Shown: positions 19,117 through 28,042 of the stretch, piece after piece | Layout: every line of letters begins with the position of its first letter | How positions within the stretch are numbered: the stretch's first letter is position 1 | Assembly: GCA_958295775.1 (NCBI GenBank) | Contig: CATQHC010000003.1 | Span: 1-64,000, forward strand | DNA: 64,000 nucleotides | Origin: Chloroflexota bacterium | Lineage (GTDB): Bacteria > Chloroflexota > UBA11872 > VXOZ01 | Direction of reading: 5' to 3' | Notes under the pieces: generated by a model | The model's database searches: none | Told to the model about the DNA's origin: nothing | Seen by the model: only the letters and a program-made list of their open reading frames with translations | Position numbers and translations under genes: made by a program

Positions 19117-19935
19117 ATGAAAGTCTACGTGATGACGGACATGGAAGGCGTGGCGGGGGTTATCGACTCGCCGAACTACTGCTTCCCCGAATCCCGTTAC
19201 TACGAGCGCGGCTGCGAGTTGACCACGCTGGAAGTCAACGCCGCCATCGAGGGCGCGCTGGCGGCGGGCGCCACGGACATTCTCGTGACGGACGGCCACG
19301 GCCATGGGGCCATCACGCCCATGCTGCTGCATCCGGCGGCGCGGCTCCTGAAAGGACGTCCCCGCCCCTATGGGGCTGGGCTCGATGAGTCGTTCGACGT
19401 CGCCATCAGCATCGGCCAGCATGCCAAGTCCAATGCCATCGGCGGCCATCTGGCCCATTCCGGCTCGTTTGCGGTGGAAGACCTAACGATAAACGGCGTT
19501 TCCGTGGGCGAGACCGGCAGCAGTTTCATCAGGGCGACGTACTTCGGCGTGCCCTACGTCTTTCTGAGCGGCGATCTGGCAGCGACGGCAGAAGCAGAGG
19601 CGCTGGCGCCGGGCATCGAGACGGCGGTAGTAAAGGAAGGCCTTGACCGGGGGTCCGCCACCGGTCTCGGCATGGACGATAACCGTGCTTTCAACGGCGC
19701 TGCCATTCACCTGCATCCCACCAAGGCCCGTGAACTCATCCGGGAGGGCGTACAGCGCGGCATCGAGCGCCGCGACGAAATCGGCCGCTTCTGGCTGGAG
19801 CCGCCGTACACCCTCGTACACACCCAACGCCCTGAGAACGGCGTCCCTGGGGGTGAGGCCCGCGTCACCGGCGATGACATTCTAAAGATATTTAGGACGC
19901 CGCTCGCAATGGGAAAACACGTCGAGGCCCGTTGA
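19117..19935 (+). CDS. M55 family D-aminopeptidase (DppA-like)
   Basis: The protein is 272 residues, matching DppA length. Metal ligands are in place: Asp8 and Glu10 in MTDMEG, a His in VTDGHGHGA, and His in ISIGQHAK. GHLAHSGS and later NGVSVGETG fit the family's decamer interface. Such enzymes remove D-amino acids (often D-Ala) from short peptides using two zinc ions in the cytoplasm. AGGTAGGAG precedes the ATG by a good distance. Its neighbours (PHP protein, PLP aminotransferase) suggest a nutrient-scavenging stretch. Confidence 0.9.
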   Translation: MKVYVMTDMEGVAGVIDSPNYCFPESRYYERGCELTTLEVNAAIEGALAAGATDILVTDGHGHGAITPMLLHPAARLLKGRPRPYGAGLDESFDVAISIGQHAKSNAIGGHLAHSGSFAVEDLTINGVSVGETGSSFIRATYFGVPYVFLSGDLAATAEAEALAPGIETAVVKEGLDRGSATGLGMDDNRAFNGAAIHLHPTKARELIREGVQRGIERRDEIGRFWLEPPYTLVHTQRPENGVPGGEARVTGDDILKIFRTPLAMGKHVEAR

Positions 19936-20041
19936 CTATAGCTGCGCAGTATACTAAGCCCAGTGAGCGCTAGGGTCGGCTAGTTAACCCCAAACTAACT
20001 TGTGCGAATTGTGCGGATAAAGCGACGAATAGACTTCGTAG

Positions 20042-20060
20042 CGCAGGTTTGTAACCTGCG
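20042..20060. repeat. Family-2 palindrome
   Basis: CGCAGGTTTGTAACCTGCG is an 8-bp stem with a 3-nt loop, preceded by GTAG. Further copies at 24456-24474 and 32349-32367. Confidence 0.75.
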
Positions 20061-20168
20061 TCCGCCACATCCGAAAACTGTTACGCCGACTGCCCTGTAC
20101 CGTAGTAGTGTTGGCACCGGAATCTTGAGCTTGGCTGCTACCTAGAATCGCTTATAGAAGGGTTAAGC

Positions 20169-21374
20169 ATGACCTACACGTTGCTCTGGGGTGACACCCA
20201 CGTCCACGCTGAGTATTCGCCGTGCTTCAAGCCGGAGGCAATACCGGATGGCTTTGACGGCTCACCGGCGGACTGCTACCGCTACGCCCGCGACGTGGCG
20301 GCGATAGATTTCGCCGCCGTCACCGATCACACCTGGTCGGGCATGGGAGGGAAAACGCCCATCATGCTTACCGACGACCAGTATGGAGTGATCCTGGAGG
20401 CAAACCGCGCCTATCAGGATCCCGGCCGGTTCGTGACCTTTCCCGCATACGAGTGGAACTCGCCCAAGGACCGCACCTGGGGCCACCACAACGCGCTCTT
20501 CTGCGACGACGAACCGCCCTTGCTGCCAAGCGGCAGCGCCGTGAGCTCGCTCGATGAGGTGTGGGCGGCGTTCGATGAACTGCCCTATGGGGCGATGTTG
20601 ATCCCGCATCATCTGGCGCGGGACCGTACGCCGTACGACTGGTCAACGTTTAACCCACGCTACGAGCCGATCGTCGAGATCACTTCCATGTGGGGTAATT
20701 ATGAATACAAGGGCAACCCGCATGAGTGCGATCCCAACTGGTCGCCCAGCGTGCCCGGTAGTTTCCTGCAAGACGGCCTGGCGCAGGGCCATCGCGTGGG
20801 CGTGATCGGCGGCAGCGACAACCACACCGGTCACTCCGGGGGACACCATTTCCCGTTTGATCCCATGATTCCAGGTCGCCCTTTGAACGAAATCCTGGCG
20901 GGGCGCGGTCCCCAGCGCCGCAACGCGCTCGGCGCCGGCCTGGCCGGCGTGTACGCGGAAGAGTTCACGCGCGAGGGCATCTTTGCGGCCCTGCACGCCC
21001 GCCGTTGTTTTGCGGCTACCGGCCACAAGATCCGCCTCTGGACCGAGACCAACGGTCTGGAAATGGGCGCGGACGGCGGCGCGCTGCCGGACGAGCCGCG
21101 TACGATCCACGTCGCGGTGAACGGCACGGCGCCCATCGCCCACGTCACGCTGGTGCGCAATAACGTCGACGTACGTAGACTTATTCCGCGGGAATCGGCG
21201 ACCGACCTGACCGTAGACCTGGTGGACGACGACCCGCTGGAGAAGATCGTGAAAGTCTCACCGCCGGTAGCTGACGGCGCCGGCGCATCTCTTGTCTACT
21301 ACTACGTGCGCGTGGTGCAGGCCGACGAGCGGACGGCGTGGCCGAGCCCGGTCTGGTTCACCGTGCCGGCCTGA
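20169..21374 (+). CDS. PHP-fold metallo-hydrolase-like protein (DUF3604-type)
   Basis: The protein is 401 residues. GDTHVHAEYS near the start is the first metal-binding HxH motif; DFAAVTDHTW, HHNALF, LIPHHLARD and GGSDNHTGHSGGHH supply further His/Asp ligands in PHP order. A C-terminal beta domain (about 290-401) ends in WPSPVWFTVPA. It is a smaller relative of the 635-residue protein at 47967-49874, which has the same catalytic layout and nearly the same ending. PHP enzymes cleave phosphoester or related bonds; the substrate of this type is not established. No signal peptide is seen. Confidence 0.8.
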   Translation: MTYTLLWGDTHVHAEYSPCFKPEAIPDGFDGSPADCYRYARDVAAIDFAAVTDHTWSGMGGKTPIMLTDDQYGVILEANRAYQDPGRFVTFPAYEWNSPKDRTWGHHNALFCDDEPPLLPSGSAVSSLDEVWAAFDELPYGAMLIPHHLARDRTPYDWSTFNPRYEPIVEITSMWGNYEYKGNPHECDPNWSPSVPGSFLQDGLAQGHRVGVIGGSDNHTGHSGGHHFPFDPMIPGRPLNEILAGRGPQRRNALGAGLAGVYAEEFTREGIFAALHARRCFAATGHKIRLWTETNGLEMGADGGALPDEPRTIHVAVNGTAPIAHVTLVRNNVDVRRLIPRESATDLTVDLVDDDPLEKIVKVSPPVADGAGASLVYYYVRVVQADERTAWPSPVWFTVPA

Positions 21375-21704
21375 ACCTCCGCGCCAGCCACGACACTGCC
21401 CGCAATCGCGAGATCTCTTCCAACCACTTTCTTACGGAATCCTGCGCAAAGCGAAGGCGGGAGTATCCCGCCGCGGCTCCCTGCCGCCGGTCGTGGACGG
21501 CCTCAACGCGCGCAGGTATCATAGCAGCCACACGCAACAGTGGAAAGACACTCCTCCAAAGCCTTGTTTGGGACCAAGCCCTGCTGGGAATAGACCTGTG
21601 CGCTACTAGGCTTCTCTCCTTGGTTGGCGAGGATCAGGGCCTGCCCGTAGTTGATACGGAGGCAAGGGGGGGGACCTCATCTTTTTCTGCGCGGCTTAAG
21701 GTGT

Positions 21705-21730
21705 AGGGGCACGACATGTCGTGCCCCTAC
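21705..21730. repeat. Family-1 palindrome, 26 nt perfect
   Basis: A perfect inverted repeat from TAGGGGCACGACA to its complement. The surrounding gap 21375-21873 (about 500 nt) holds no gene or other structure I can support. Confidence 0.75.
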
Positions 21731-21873
21731 GTTTGAGTGTCTCTCCCAAACCTCACTTGGCAGAACATAACCCAGTACTTTGCGAGCAACCAGACGGATT
21801 TAGGCTACTATATCCGTAGAGTGAACCGTCCGGAACAGGACTCCCCCATAGCAATTGAGAAGGAAAGAAGCCA

Positions 21874-23052
21874 ATGGCAACCATGACTAAGAGAGAATTA
21901 CCCAACCGCTTGCTCCTCGGTCCGGGCCCGGCCAACGTGCATCCGCAGATAATGGTGGCGCTGCAACAGCCGGTGCTGGGACACCTGGACCCGGTCTTTC
22001 AGGAGATATTGGTGGAGACCGCCGGGCAGTTGCGGCGGCTCTTCGGCACGGAGAACGAGCTCACGCTCGCCGTGACCGGCACGGGGTTCTCCGGCATGGA
22101 ATCGTGCCTGGCGAATCTCATCGAGCCGGGCGACACGATGCTCGTCGGCGTGAACGGTTTCTTCGGCACGCGCATGGCGGACTTCGCCAAACGCTTCGGC
22201 GCGGAGGTGGTGGAGGTCACGGCGCCGTGGGGTCAACCGCTGGCCGCTGAGGACGTGGACAACGCCCTCCATGCAAATCCGTCAGTGAAGGTGGTCGGCA
22301 TCGTGCACGGCGAAACGTCCACCGGCGTGCGCCAACCCATCGAGGAAATCGCGCGTGTCGCGCATGCCCACGGCGCCCTGGTGCTCATGGATGCGGTGAC
22401 GACGCTGGGCGGACTGCCGGTCATGGTCGACGCCTGGGGCGTGGACGCCGCGTACAGCGCCAGCCAGAAGTGCGTCGGCACGATTTCGGGTCTCGCGCCG
22501 CTCACGTTCAGCCCCCGCGCCCGCGAACGCCTGGCCCAGCGCGCGGCGGCGCTGCCGACCTGGTACCACGACGTCGAGGCGCTGCACCAATACTGGTCGG
22601 CGCAGGGCTTCTACCATCACACCTGCTCCAGCACGCTGGTCTACGGCTTGAAAGCGGCGCTCGACCTGATGGACGAGGAAGGCATTGAAAACCGCTTTGC
22701 GCGTCACCAGCAATGCGGCGATGCGCTGAAGGCCGGCCTGGAAGCGATGGGCCTTTCGCTGGTTGCGGCGGCGGGTCACCGCCTGCCGATGCTAACGACG
22801 GTCAGGATTCCCGACGGCGCTGAAGACTTGGACGTGCGTAAAGCCCTCCTGGCCGGGCACGGCATCGAAATCGCGGGCGGCCTGGGACCGTTGATGGGCC
22901 AGATCTGGCGCATCGGCCTGATGGGCTACGCGGCGCGGCCGGTAAACGTGCGCACCTTCCTGGCTGCATTCGCCCAAATCCTCACCGACCGGGGCTGCAC
23001 CATAGACGCAGACGCCGGTAAGGCCGCCGCGGAAGCGCATTTGGCACAATGA
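21874..23052 (+). CDS. PLP-dependent alanine-glyoxylate / serine-type aminotransferase
   Basis: The protein is 392 residues, class V aminotransferase fold. It begins LLLGPGPANVHPQIMVAL, the family's start; TGTGFSGMES binds the PLP phosphate; VLMDAVTTLGG holds the Asp that pairs with the ring nitrogen; SASQKCVG holds the Schiff-base Lys199; RIGLMGYAA near the end fits the substrate-carboxylate Arg segment. Likely reaction: transamination between alanine or serine and glyoxylate in the cytoplasm. GAAGGAAAG precedes the ATG. Exact substrates cannot be read from sequence alone. Confidence 0.9.
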   Translation: MATMTKRELPNRLLLGPGPANVHPQIMVALQQPVLGHLDPVFQEILVETAGQLRRLFGTENELTLAVTGTGFSGMESCLANLIEPGDTMLVGVNGFFGTRMADFAKRFGAEVVEVTAPWGQPLAAEDVDNALHANPSVKVVGIVHGETSTGVRQPIEEIARVAHAHGALVLMDAVTTLGGLPVMVDAWGVDAAYSASQKCVGTISGLAPLTFSPRARERLAQRAAALPTWYHDVEALHQYWSAQGFYHHTCSSTLVYGLKAALDLMDEEGIENRFARHQQCGDALKAGLEAMGLSLVAAAGHRLPMLTTVRIPDGAEDLDVRKALLAGHGIEIAGGLGPLMGQIWRIGLMGYAARPVNVRTFLAAFAQILTDRGCTIDADAGKAAAEAHLAQ

Positions 23053-23147
23053 GTGCACATGCCTAGGGTGCATTAGTGATGTGCCGTGACCATACGGACC
23101 ACGGAGCTTTCGTATTGCATCCTTGCGTAAAGATGGTACTTGCGTTC

Positions 23148-23177
23148 TTTACATTCATAGCTCTCTTCGGACATAAT
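23148..23177 (+). promoter_or_regulatory. Candidate higBA promoter
   Basis: TTTACA (23148-23153), 18-nt spacer, CATAAT (23172-23177), about 40 nt before the higB start. Each hexamer is one base off consensus. Confidence 0.45.
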
Positions 23178-23198
23178 TATCTGTGACGTAACGCATAA

Positions 23199-23216
23199 CG
23201 CCAGCCAAGGCTGGCG
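23199..23216. promoter_or_regulatory. Perfect palindrome touching the higB start codon (candidate operator)
   Basis: CGCCAGCCAAGGCTGGCG is an 8-bp inverted repeat with a 2-nt centre, ending at the base before the ATG at 23217. It lies downstream of the candidate -10 and occupies the position of the ribosome-binding site. It could be the HigA operator, or an RNA hairpin that limits toxin translation. Confidence 0.5.
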
Positions 23217-23501
23217 ATGATTCTCAGCTATCGCGACAAGCGAACTAGGGACTTTGCCGCCGGTAAGCGCGTCAGGTCCTTTTCCGGCATCGAACGCGCC
23301 GCCCGACTAAAGCTTGACCGATTGGAAACAGCCACTTCACTCAAGGATATAGCCGCGTTGCCGGGCAACCGACTCAAATCTTTGAAAGGAGACCGTACCG
23401 GCCAGTACAGCATTCGCATCAATGACCAATGGCGGATCTGTTTTGAGTGGCCCCAGGGGGCTCAAGGAGCCACCAGCGTAGAGATTGTAGATTATCACTA
23501 A
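23217..23501 (+). CDS. higB: HigB-type (RelE superfamily) toxin
   Basis: The protein is 94 residues. MILSYRDKRTRDFAAGKRV, then the basic helix ARLKLDRLETATSLKDIAALPGNRLKSLKGDRTGQYSIRINDQWRICFEW matches HigB/RelE mRNA interferases, including the conserved Arg in SIRINDQWRICF. The toxin-first order with the HigA gene 15 nt downstream is typical of higBA. There is no good ribosome-binding site; a palindrome occupies that position. Confidence 0.9.
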   Translation: MILSYRDKRTRDFAAGKRVRSFSGIERAARLKLDRLETATSLKDIAALPGNRLKSLKGDRTGQYSIRINDQWRICFEWPQGAQGATSVEIVDYH

Positions 23502-23516
23502 TCAAGGAGTACACGA

Positions 23517-23828
23517 ATGGCTCTGCCCGCCATTCATCCGGGGGAACACCTTGCTGAGGAGTTGAAAGAGCTCGATATGAGCGCCACTACGCTGGCGCAA
23601 CAGCTAGGCGTGCCCACCAACCGCATCACCGGCATTCTCAACGGACAGCGCGCAGTCACCGGCGATACGGCGCTCAGACTAGCCCACTTCTTTGGCTCCA
23701 GCGCAGAGTTTTGGCTGAATCTCCAAAAGCTCTACGAACTGCGGCTGGCTGAGGAAAGAGTCGGCAACGCAATCAAGACGCTGCCGACACTCAAGAGCCG
23801 CCAGTCCGCGCGGCCAAGCAACACCTAG
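23517..23828 (+). CDS. higA: HigA-type antitoxin (XRE helix-turn-helix)
   Basis: The protein is 103 residues. HPGEHLAEELKELDMSATTLAQQLGVPTNRITGILNGQRAVTGDTALRLAHFFG is the HigA start and HTH; FWLNLQKLYELRLAEE follows. It should neutralise HigB and repress the operon. AAGGAG lies 8 nt upstream. Its stop overlaps by 3 nt with the stop of the converging phage-like gene. Confidence 0.92.
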   Translation: MALPAIHPGEHLAEELKELDMSATTLAQQLGVPTNRITGILNGQRAVTGDTALRLAHFFGSSAEFWLNLQKLYELRLAEERVGNAIKTLPTLKSRQSARPSNT

Positions 23829-24073
23829 TCATACACCGCCACCAGCACGGCGTCTTGCGGATTCTGCAAATCGTTGAAGACCACGAGGCAGCGTTGACCT
23901 ACCGCAATGGCCGTGGCATCCAGGCCGCGGTTCACGGCAATGCCGGTGAGAAACGTAGGAAATGAGCCCGAAAGCTGCACGTCCGACAGCCAGTTCGTGG
24001 GGTCGAATGCCCTGATCACGCCGTTCAAGGTGGTGCCCGGCGTGATGTCTCTCGTGTCTGCATTTTGTGGCAT
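23825..24073 (-). CDS. Small phage-module protein of unknown function
   Basis: The protein is 82 residues, starting at MPQNADTRDITPG with AAGGAAG upstream; the longer frame to 24319 lacks support. The composition is beta-rich with short turns (GTTLNGVIRAFD, VGQRCLVVFND, DAVLVAVYD), which suggests a small OB- or SH3-like barrel, but I do not recognise a family. It is the last gene of the minus-strand phage-like module and could be a tail-tip or baseplate accessory. Confidence 0.55.
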   Translation of the reverse strand: MPQNADTRDITPGTTLNGVIRAFDPTNWLSDVQLSGSFPTFLTGIAVNRGLDATAIAVGQRCLVVFNDLQNPQDAVLVAVYD

Positions 24074-24762
24074 AGAATTCTTCCTTTCTGCAAGGACCGG
24101 AGTGATTGTCTGTTGAGAATACTCAGCTACCGGTGTCGCTCTTGCTGGTAACGTTAGTCCCACGTGGGACCGTTTCAATATGCTGATGTGCTGCGCAACA
24201 GCGTAACAATAGGACTGCAGCGCACGATTCGTCGCGCTCACAGCGCGCGCTCCCAGTGCGCAAACTCTTTGAATTGCGGCGCCGTATCGTCTCAGTTCGC
24301 TGAATCGGGTGCGAGGCATGCTTTACGCCGGGATGACGGCACCAGAGCGCAGCGTGATGGCTTCTCCCTCGCGTGGGATGGGGTAGGGGCGGTTCGCGAA
24401 CCGCCCCTACCCCATGGACGGATTCATGCGTGCGCGGGAATGACTCTTGTCCGGACGCAGGTTACAAACCTGCGCTACCAGATGGAAACTGCGCCTTTGC
24501 CGAGGTCAGCGCTTCTGACGAAGTCAGGCTGCACCGGTCGTTCTCGTAAAATGAAAGGCCTTTTGCACCCAATTCCAATTTTCCGGGTTACCGCACAGAG
24601 GGATGCGGGGGACAAGCCCCCGCGCTACAGTCGCAATACAATTGCTCCTGAGAGAATCAACACTACCTTGCCCCGTGCAATCGCCTTCTCACCCTCACCC
24701 TAACCCTCTCCCCCAGGAGAGGGGATCTGCTCCGCTTTGATTCAGCTTAGGCGCTAGAATGT
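24074..24762. repeat. 690-nt repeat-filled gap inside the phage-like module
   Basis: No gene. Contents: a 38-nt perfect palindrome at 24378-24415 centred on TTCGCGAA with arms reading GGGGCGG; family 2 at 24456-24474; family 3 (GCGGGGGACAAGCCCCCGC) at 24605-24623; and a CCCTCACCCTAACCCTCTCC block near 24690-24723 that recurs inverted near 33367-33406. Confidence 0.75.
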
Positions 24763-26727
24763 CTAGTCAGCTTCTAGTACGCCGCACTGGAGCGTCATCG
24801 TGTAGTTCGCGTCGTGGGGCGTGAAGCGGTGGCTGAGCCTTACGATGCGCAGCCTGCCGTGGGCAAAGCCTGGGGTCTGAAAGTCGACCACGTCCCCGAC
24901 CTGGAGCGCCGGATTGTAGGGAACGTCCACCGTATACGCATTGCTTCCACGGCGGACGGCCGCCAGCACTGATTCCGCGCGGCTCCGGCAGTCCGCGGCC
25001 TGGGTCAGTTGAGTGTCGGTGACAAGCGTGGTGTGCTCGCTGCCGGACGTGCGCACCGCATCCCAGTCCCACGCTTCGCCGAGCACGCCTTTGCCCTGCA
25101 CCAGGACGTGATTGATCCGGTCGCGTTGCTGCCATGCGCCCGCAAATTCCTGGCCGTTGAACGTCCACGCCGCGGTGCCCGCGCGCGGGAAGTGGCAATG
25201 CACGGCGCCGTCCGGCTCCACCCGCCACCAGACGGCGTTGAGCGCGGCCAGCCGGTCCACCATGGCCTGCCAGGACTGGCCGGCATGGAGCGCGAAGGCG
25301 GGCAGAGCGCGGGCGAAACGGCTATCGCCGTCGTCGGTCATGCGCAGCGCCCCGGCGCGGTACCAGGCCTCCGCGAGCAACGCGCGCACGCTCCGATCAC
25401 TGTACGACCATGTCTGCAAGACGCGGCGGCGCGCCTGCCCGCTTGCGTCCACCGCCTCTAGACGTACCGTGCGGTCGGGCAGCAGCGTCACCGCTTGCAG
25501 GGTGAGGTCGGCCATCGGCGCCGTTTCCACGCCGCTGCTCGTTACGTATCCGGCGCGCACGCTGAGCGTAGTCCCCGCGCGCAGGGTTGTGCCCAGTGCG
25601 CCGGCGAGCGCATTGTCGGCATTGTCCAGCAGCAGGCGCGCCGTGCTCGTCTCGTTTGCCTGCTCTTCCCACTGAAAGTCCAGCACCCGTCCCGAGACAT
25701 CTTGAAACTGGTCCGGATTCGTCGCGGCATAGCCCCGGTAGCAATGCGCCGTTTCCTGGTTCACCAGCCAGTAGTGGCGTGCATCTTGCCGCAGCCACCA
25801 GAATCCGGCATAGGATTCATCTTCTACCGGCGTCGCCTCAGCGAAGGCGCCCCACGCATGCGCCGTACAGTAGCGCCAACGGCCGAAATTGAGGCCGGAT
25901 ACCACGCCGTGGTCGCGTTCCAGGTACGCAATGCGAAAGGCGTGCTCCCACCGCTCTACCGTGGGATTGAGCAAGTCGCGCCGCGCCGTGCTGTCATCCA
26001 CCCGCGCGATCGGCGTCAACGCTTCCCAGGCGGCGCCGTCCGTGCGGCAACTCACGATGGAGGCGCCGGTCGTGCCCGGCACGCCGCCCCACAGGGAGAG
26101 CGCCAGGTGCCAGGCAGTGCCGTCCCACGCGGCGCCGATGCCGCTGCATGCCGAGTACGTGCCGTGGGACCACTCGTCCGCCTGCCACGCCCCGTCGGCT
26201 TCATGGAGCCGGTACACGGTTACGCCGCCGCCTGACTTGTCCGCCGCCAAGAAGATACTGCCGTTACCGCCGTAGCAGAGGGCGCGCACAAACTGACGGG
26301 CGTTCCACAGAGTCTCGGGATTGCTCCAGGTGACGCCGCCGTCGGCGCTGGTGCGGCGAAAGACCGTGGTGAGTCTCACATAGACCACCATCACGTCGCC
26401 GTTCGGCAGCAGTCCCGCGCCCACCCCGGCAGCGCCGGTGACGCGGGACTGCAAGGTGGTCCAGGCGGTCCATTGGCTTGCCTGTTCCGGGTCCGTAATC
26501 CGCTGATACGCAACCGAGGCGGAGACCACCCCAATTTCCGGTGAAACGTCTACCCGCCAGAGCGCGCCGCTCGTGTCCACAAAGCAGGCGTTCGCGGCGG
26601 CAGGCCGCGCGTCGGACCGCACGCGTGTGTAGTGGTGCGCCGCATCGCGCAACGTAAACTGCATGGCCGGGCGGCGGGCCGGCGCGTCTACCGCCGCGGC
26701 TAGGGTATCGGTCAGCGTGCGTGCCAC
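24763..26727 (-). CDS. Large phage baseplate / tail-hub-like protein with Asp-box region
   Basis: The protein is 654 residues. Residues about 40-345 carry a beta-propeller-like region with an Asp-box motif SADGGVTWSNPETLWN and related turns (LPNGDVMVVYV, GGNGSIFLAAD), as in sialidase-type carbohydrate-binding tips. From about 350 the pattern changes to that of phage baseplate hub proteins: RVLDFQWEEQANETSTARLLLDN, VDASGQARRRVL, NAVWWRVEPDGAVHCHF and a final beta domain VGDVVDFQTPGFAHGRLRIVRLSHRF. It may recognise host surface glycans. It is the largest gene of the module. Confidence 0.65.
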   Translation of the reverse strand: MARTLTDTLAAAVDAPARRPAMQFTLRDAAHHYTRVRSDARPAAANACFVDTSGALWRVDVSPEIGVVSASVAYQRITDPEQASQWTAWTTLQSRVTGAAGVGAGLLPNGDVMVVYVRLTTVFRRTSADGGVTWSNPETLWNARQFVRALCYGGNGSIFLAADKSGGGVTVYRLHEADGAWQADEWSHGTYSACSGIGAAWDGTAWHLALSLWGGVPGTTGASIVSCRTDGAAWEALTPIARVDDSTARRDLLNPTVERWEHAFRIAYLERDHGVVSGLNFGRWRYCTAHAWGAFAEATPVEDESYAGFWWLRQDARHYWLVNQETAHCYRGYAATNPDQFQDVSGRVLDFQWEEQANETSTARLLLDNADNALAGALGTTLRAGTTLSVRAGYVTSSGVETAPMADLTLQAVTLLPDRTVRLEAVDASGQARRRVLQTWSYSDRSVRALLAEAWYRAGALRMTDDGDSRFARALPAFALHAGQSWQAMVDRLAALNAVWWRVEPDGAVHCHFPRAGTAAWTFNGQEFAGAWQQRDRINHVLVQGKGVLGEAWDWDAVRTSGSEHTTLVTDTQLTQAADCRSRAESVLAAVRRGSNAYTVDVPYNPALQVGDVVDFQTPGFAHGRLRIVRLSHRFTPHDANYTMTLQCGVLEAD

Positions 26728-26799
26728 TCTATCCAGACCTCCCGCAATACTGTTTTCTTATGTGTCGCAATGCCCACGTTGTCACGGACTCCCTTTTTT

Positions 26800-27237
26800 T
26801 TAGACTTCCCGCAACACTACGCGCGTTTCCCACTCCAACACCCACAGTTGCGCTTTGCCATACGGGATCACGCGGTCCTCACAGGCGGCGAAACGCACTT
26901 GGTAGCTATCTGCCAGTGGGTCCACGAACGTGTGGCTCTCATTCACACGCTGGTAGAAGGACCAGAGCCGGTCGTGCCATTGCCGCGCCTTGGCGGCGTT
27001 CGTCGTGCCGTCGAAATTGCGCACGTTACCACGGCACATGACCACAAACGAGAATTCGCGTTTCCCTAGTCCGGTTTCAACATAGGCGACCGTGCCGCCC
27101 GCCGTGGGACGCCCCTGCGCCCGGCGCGGTTGAGCCATGGTGTACGTACCGGGCTTGACGAAGAATCCCACCGGCCCGCCGTCGTTCACGTTCGCGTTGG
27201 TGAGCGTCACGTTGCAGTCCACTCCAATGGTTGCCAT
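26800..27237 (-). CDS. Putative phage tail protein, paralogue A
   Basis: The protein is 145 residues. It opens MATIGVDCNVTLTNAN and contains GGPVGFFVKPGTYTMAQPRR, REFSFVVMCRGNVRNFDGT, TFVDPLADSYQVRF and a final LEWETRVVLREV. The same blocks in the same order occur in the gene at 27629-28036, so the two are paralogues. Family not recognised with certainty; the neighbours and the pattern G-F-V-K-P-G-[ST]-Y plus D-P/T...Y/H-x-V suggest a tail structural role. Confidence 0.6.
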   Translation of the reverse strand: MATIGVDCNVTLTNANVNDGGPVGFFVKPGTYTMAQPRRAQGRPTAGGTVAYVETGLGKREFSFVVMCRGNVRNFDGTTNAAKARQWHDRLWSFYQRVNESHTFVDPLADSYQVRFAACEDRVIPYGKAQLWVLEWETRVVLREV

Positions 27238-27628
27238 GAATTGTGTTCCCCCTCTCTCGTTTCGGTTTTCTTGGAGATAATTTGTCTAGGCACTGTCGAA
27301 CACGCGTAAGCCCAGGTAACCCGGATCGAGCGACATCGAGAAAACCACGCTCAAGCCGTTCGTCCCCGTATCATGTCGATACGCTGTATCGTGTCGATAC
27401 GCTGTATCGAATACGGGGCAGGCTCTGAGGCACCCGCCCTGAGCTTGCCTGCACTGAGCTTGCCGAAGGGTCGCAGGATAGAAGGGCCGCAGACCGCTCC
27501 GTGGCTCGACTCTGTTGGCCTCGCTGCCCCGGCACAAGCAACTGCGGCGGGCAATTACCCAGCCCTGTCCGGCGCGCATTGACGGTCTCAGAGCAGTAGC
27601 GGCGGCGACTCCAGCGGACTTACGCGCT
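27238..27628. repeat. Family-B repeat between the two tail paralogues
   Basis: No gene in this 390-nt gap. GTATCATGTCGATACGCTG and GTATCGTGTCGATACGCTG stand in tandem (27367-27410), followed by TACGGGGCAGGCTCTGAG (about 27412-27430) and GAGCTTGCCGAAGGGTCG (about 27457-27475). Related copies lie in uvrA and at 38545-38600. Confidence 0.75.
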
Positions 27629-28036
27629 TCACGCCTCCACCAATGTGAGCGCAATCTCCCATTCCGGCTGTTCCCAGAATCCCACCGCTTCCGGCAGCCG
27701 TTCCTCCAGCGACCTTGCGTGGACTTGGTGTGCCGTGCCCTGCCGGTCGGTGAAGGGCAGCGCCTCGGCCTTGGCGTACGATGCCCGCAGGCGCTCACGG
27801 AAGACAGCGGCAGTGATGGGATTGACAGTGCCGTTGTAATTCAGGTGATTGGTGTAGGCAAGCACGGTGAAGTGCCAGACGTGTTTACCGGCCCCAAGAT
27901 CGACCGCGGCCGGCCCGGCGGCTGCAGCGGGATCTGCAGCCATGATCTTGGGAACCTCCACACGGTAGGAGCCGGGCTTTACGAAATAGCCGTGTCCATC
28001 CAGAATAATCGAGCAATCTTGGCCAACGATCGGCAT
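27629..28036 (-). CDS. Putative phage tail protein, paralogue B
   Basis: The protein is 135 residues: MPIVGQDCSIILDGHGYFVKPGSYRVEVPK, then HVWHFTVLAYTNHLNYNGTV, LPFTDRQGTAHQVHAR, ending PEWEIALTLVEA. It aligns by eye with the neighbouring 145-residue protein (VGQDC/IGVDC, GYFVKPGSY/GFFVKPGTY, NYNGT/NFDGT, EWEIALTLVEA/EWETRVVLREV). Spacing to the next upstream gene is only 6 nt, so they are likely co-transcribed. Confidence 0.6.
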   Translation of the reverse strand: MPIVGQDCSIILDGHGYFVKPGSYRVEVPKIMAADPAAAAGPAAVDLGAGKHVWHFTVLAYTNHLNYNGTVNPITAAVFRERLRASYAKAEALPFTDRQGTAHQVHARSLEERLPEAVGFWEQPEWEIALTLVEA

Positions 28037-28042
28037 GTCTGC

